Assembly (NCBI RefSeq): GCF_900109055.1
Contig: NZ_FOIV01000001.1
Location: forward strand, 62,001 to 126,000
DNA length: 64,000 nt
Source: Prevotella sp. khp7
Lineage (GTDB): Bacteria > Bacteroidota > Bacteroidia > Bacteroidales > Bacteroidaceae
Direction of reading: 5' to 3'
Shown: piece by piece, positions 62,730 through 64,000 of the stretch
How positions within the stretch are numbered: the first letter of the stretch is position 1
How the letters are laid out: the number at the start of each line of letters is the position of its first letter
Translations under genes and position numbers: made by a program
Notes under the pieces: generated by a model
What the model was told of the DNA's origin: nothing
Databases searched by the model: none
What the model saw: the letters and a program-made list of their open reading frames with translations, nothing else

Positions 62730-63602
62730 ATGAAATTAGACGGAAGAAGAGAAAGCTCAAACGTTGAGGATCGTCGCGGATTGAGTGGTGGTAAAGTAGC
62801 TGGTATCGGTGGTATCGGTGCAGTGATTATCGCAGCCTTGTTTGCATGGATGAGCGGAGGCGACCCTCTTTCGGCCGGTCTTCAGGCTGCCCAGCAGCAG
62901 ATGACGGCTCAGACCGAGACCGTTGGTGAGGAGAATTTTACCGAGGAAGAACAGGCGCTTGCCTCTGACTGTAAGAAGATTCTTGCATCAACCGAGGATG
63001 TCTGGGGTAAGGTCTTCGAAGAGATGGGTGGTACTTATACGCCTCCTACGCTCGTACTTTTCTCTAATCAGGTTAATTCCGCTTGCGGCTCTGCAACAGC
63101 CGCTGTCGGTCCATTCTATTGCTCTGGTGATCAGAAGCTTTACATCGACCTCTCCTTCTTCACGCAGATGAAACGCCAGCTTGGGGTAGAGGGCAATACC
63201 TTTGCTTATGCCTATGTGATTGCTCATGAGATAGGTCATCATGTCGAGAACCTTACCGGTACTTTAGGTAAAGCTCATCAGGCGATGAGTCAGACAGACA
63301 AAGTGCAGGCCAATCAGATTAGTGTCCGTCTTGAACTTCTTGCTGATTATTATGCAGGTGTATGGGCACATTATGAAGACGCAATGAATCGTTCAATGGA
63401 GTATGGTGATCTTGAAAAAGGACTTGAGCTTGCCAAGGCCATCGGTGATGACTGGCTGCAGAAGAAAGCTCAGGGACGTGCTACACCTGAATCATTCACC
63501 CATGGTACTAGCGACCAGCGTAAACGTTGGCTGAAGCGTGGTTATCAGACGGGCGATATGCGTACTTCTACTTTTAGCATTCAGAACTATAACGACCTCT
63601 GA
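62730..63602 (+). CDS. YpfJ-like neutral zinc metallopeptidase
   Basis: 290 residues. N-terminal GKVAGIGGIGAVIIAALFAWM is a membrane helix; the zinc motif HEIGHH (in VIAHEIGHHVENLTG) and the downstream LELLADYYAGVWAHY carrying the third ligand are those of the YpfJ/KPN_02809 family. The usual N-terminal sequence MKLDGRRESSNVEDRRG is at 62730; the open frame at 62661 overlaps the DUF5715 gene and has no such start. Substrate unknown. Confidence 0.92.
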   Translation: MKLDGRRESSNVEDRRGLSGGKVAGIGGIGAVIIAALFAWMSGGDPLSAGLQAAQQQMTAQTETVGEENFTEEEQALASDCKKILASTEDVWGKVFEEMGGTYTPPTLVLFSNQVNSACGSATAAVGPFYCSGDQKLYIDLSFFTQMKRQLGVEGNTFAYAYVIAHEIGHHVENLTGTLGKAHQAMSQTDKVQANQISVRLELLADYYAGVWAHYEDAMNRSMEYGDLEKGLELAKAIGDDWLQKKAQGRATPESFTHGTSDQRKRWLKRGYQTGDMRTSTFSIQNYNDL

Positions 63603-63638
63603 TAGTTTCTTGTAGAAACTCGCATAATCATATTAACC

Positions 63639-63812
63639 ATGAAGAAAAGACAATTATGGATTCTGGCCGCAATCTTTGTCGTATTTTGCGGTTGGATGGC
63701 TGTTACCTGTCGTTCGGGTGACGATAAAAAGGTGCTTTCTCCTACAGAGGATTCGAGTCAGTTCGTTACGTTGACTGATGCTGTGCCTGAGAGTCATCCT
63801 GACAAAAAACTA
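63639..63812 (+). pseudogene. Lipoprotein gene start without a body (possible remnant)
   Basis: ATG at 63639 opens KKRQLWILAAIFVVFCGWMAVTCRSGDD, a lipoprotein signal with lipobox AVTC, and continues in frame with a polar linker to about 63812. From 63813 on, the DNA encodes the end of a nuclease on the other strand, in the opposite phase of the same codons, so the continuing plus-strand frame is likely just its shadow. A 58-residue start without stop or body suggests a truncated gene. Confidence 0.4.
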
Positions 63813-64000
63813 TTAGCGGCGGCAGAGGGCTGCGTAGGGACATGTGCGACAGCTGTTAGCGTCGTTGGTTGGAGTGAAAGCGAGGTCTTGATTGAAGATC
63901 TCGCTTATTTTTTGCCCGAGAAGTTCGGTGTAGCGAGTTGCTACAGCCTTGATGTCGTGTACGGGCTCCTTGCCAATCTTCAGTGTGGGGTCGTAGCCGT
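63813..64000 (-). CDS. PD-(D/E)XK nuclease, AddB-like, C-terminal end (partial)
   Basis: The last 61 residues of a gene that enters from the right, ending TAA at 63813-63815. NSCRTCPYAALCRR at the end has the C-x-x-C-P-Y/F-x-x-x-C spacing of the iron-sulfur staple that closes AddB/Cas4-type nucleases. Preceding residues (IKAVATRYTELLGQKISEIFN) are helical as in AddB. It is probably the AddB-like subunit of a recombination nuclease; the catalytic part is outside the window. Confidence 0.7.
   Translation of the reverse strand, partial: GYDPTLKIGKEPVHDIKAVATRYTELLGQKISEIFNQDLAFTPTNDANSCRTCPYAALCRR

Overview
The window looks like chromosomal DNA of a Bacteroidales bacterium, most likely Prevotella or a close relative. 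The evidence is the Bacteroidota promoter form (a -7 box TAnnTTTG, often with TTTG about 20 bases upstream) in front of nearly every transcription unit, a fused lpxC/fabZ gene, an RND pump fused to its outer membrane channel, a BT4734/VapE-type gene beside an HU-like gene, many exported lipoproteins, and a YSLNGVKV...GIYIQNGKK tail of the kind common on secreted Prevotella proteins. No rRNA, tRNA or CRISPR array was seen.

Layout. 1-5.7 kb: the end of a TolC-type gene, then a CusB/CusA heavy-metal efflux operon. 5.8-8.6 kb: an HU-like protein and a BT4734/VapE primase-helicase-like gene; the latter is flanked on both sides by mirror-image arrays of the 9-mer GTGATAGAT with identical 40 and 7 base spacings. 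This is the least explained structure in the window. 8.6-17 kb: an accessory block with a lipoprotein, a GH2 beta-galactosidase, a GH3 glucosidase, an exported flavoprotein, an ElaA-like acetyltransferase and a YqiA-like esterase; short direct duplications (8595-9793 against 15615-15782) bracket the sugar genes. 17-24 kb: a seven-gene redox operon (exported flavodoxins, aldo/keto reductase, YqhD-like alcohol dehydrogenase, ABM monooxygenase, CMD-cupin fusion, hydrolase lipoprotein) opposite an AraC regulator, recalling E. coli yqhC/yqhD/dkgA. 24.8-31.6 kb: a second AraC regulator divergent from a TolC/HlyD/tandem-ABC/two-permease exporter.

31.6-63 kb is mostly housekeeping. A leftward operon runs serS, a SudA/GltD-like fusion, ttcA-like, a PD40 protein, a nucleoside phosphorylase and mnmE. 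Then come rplU-rpmA, a DUF2975/XRE regulatory pair, a lipid A operon (lpxD, lpxC/fabZ, lpxA) continuing into miaA, a PBP1A-type transglycosylase and a Pif1-like helicase, an HD-domain gene divergent from a GH43-like gene, a TlpA-like thioredoxin, and the operon phoH-purC-ubiE-aroE-purM-prfA-pyrF. The right edge has a DUF5715 protein, a YpfJ-like metallopeptidase, a lipoprotein gene start with no room for a body, and the end of an AddB-like nuclease.

Reading starts against the -7 boxes moved several starts: vapE to 8410, the second araC to 25729, the exporter tolC to 25891, phoH to a TTG at 61852, and the HD gene to 52314, where the message may be leaderless. All functions are read from sequence by eye; no database search was run.
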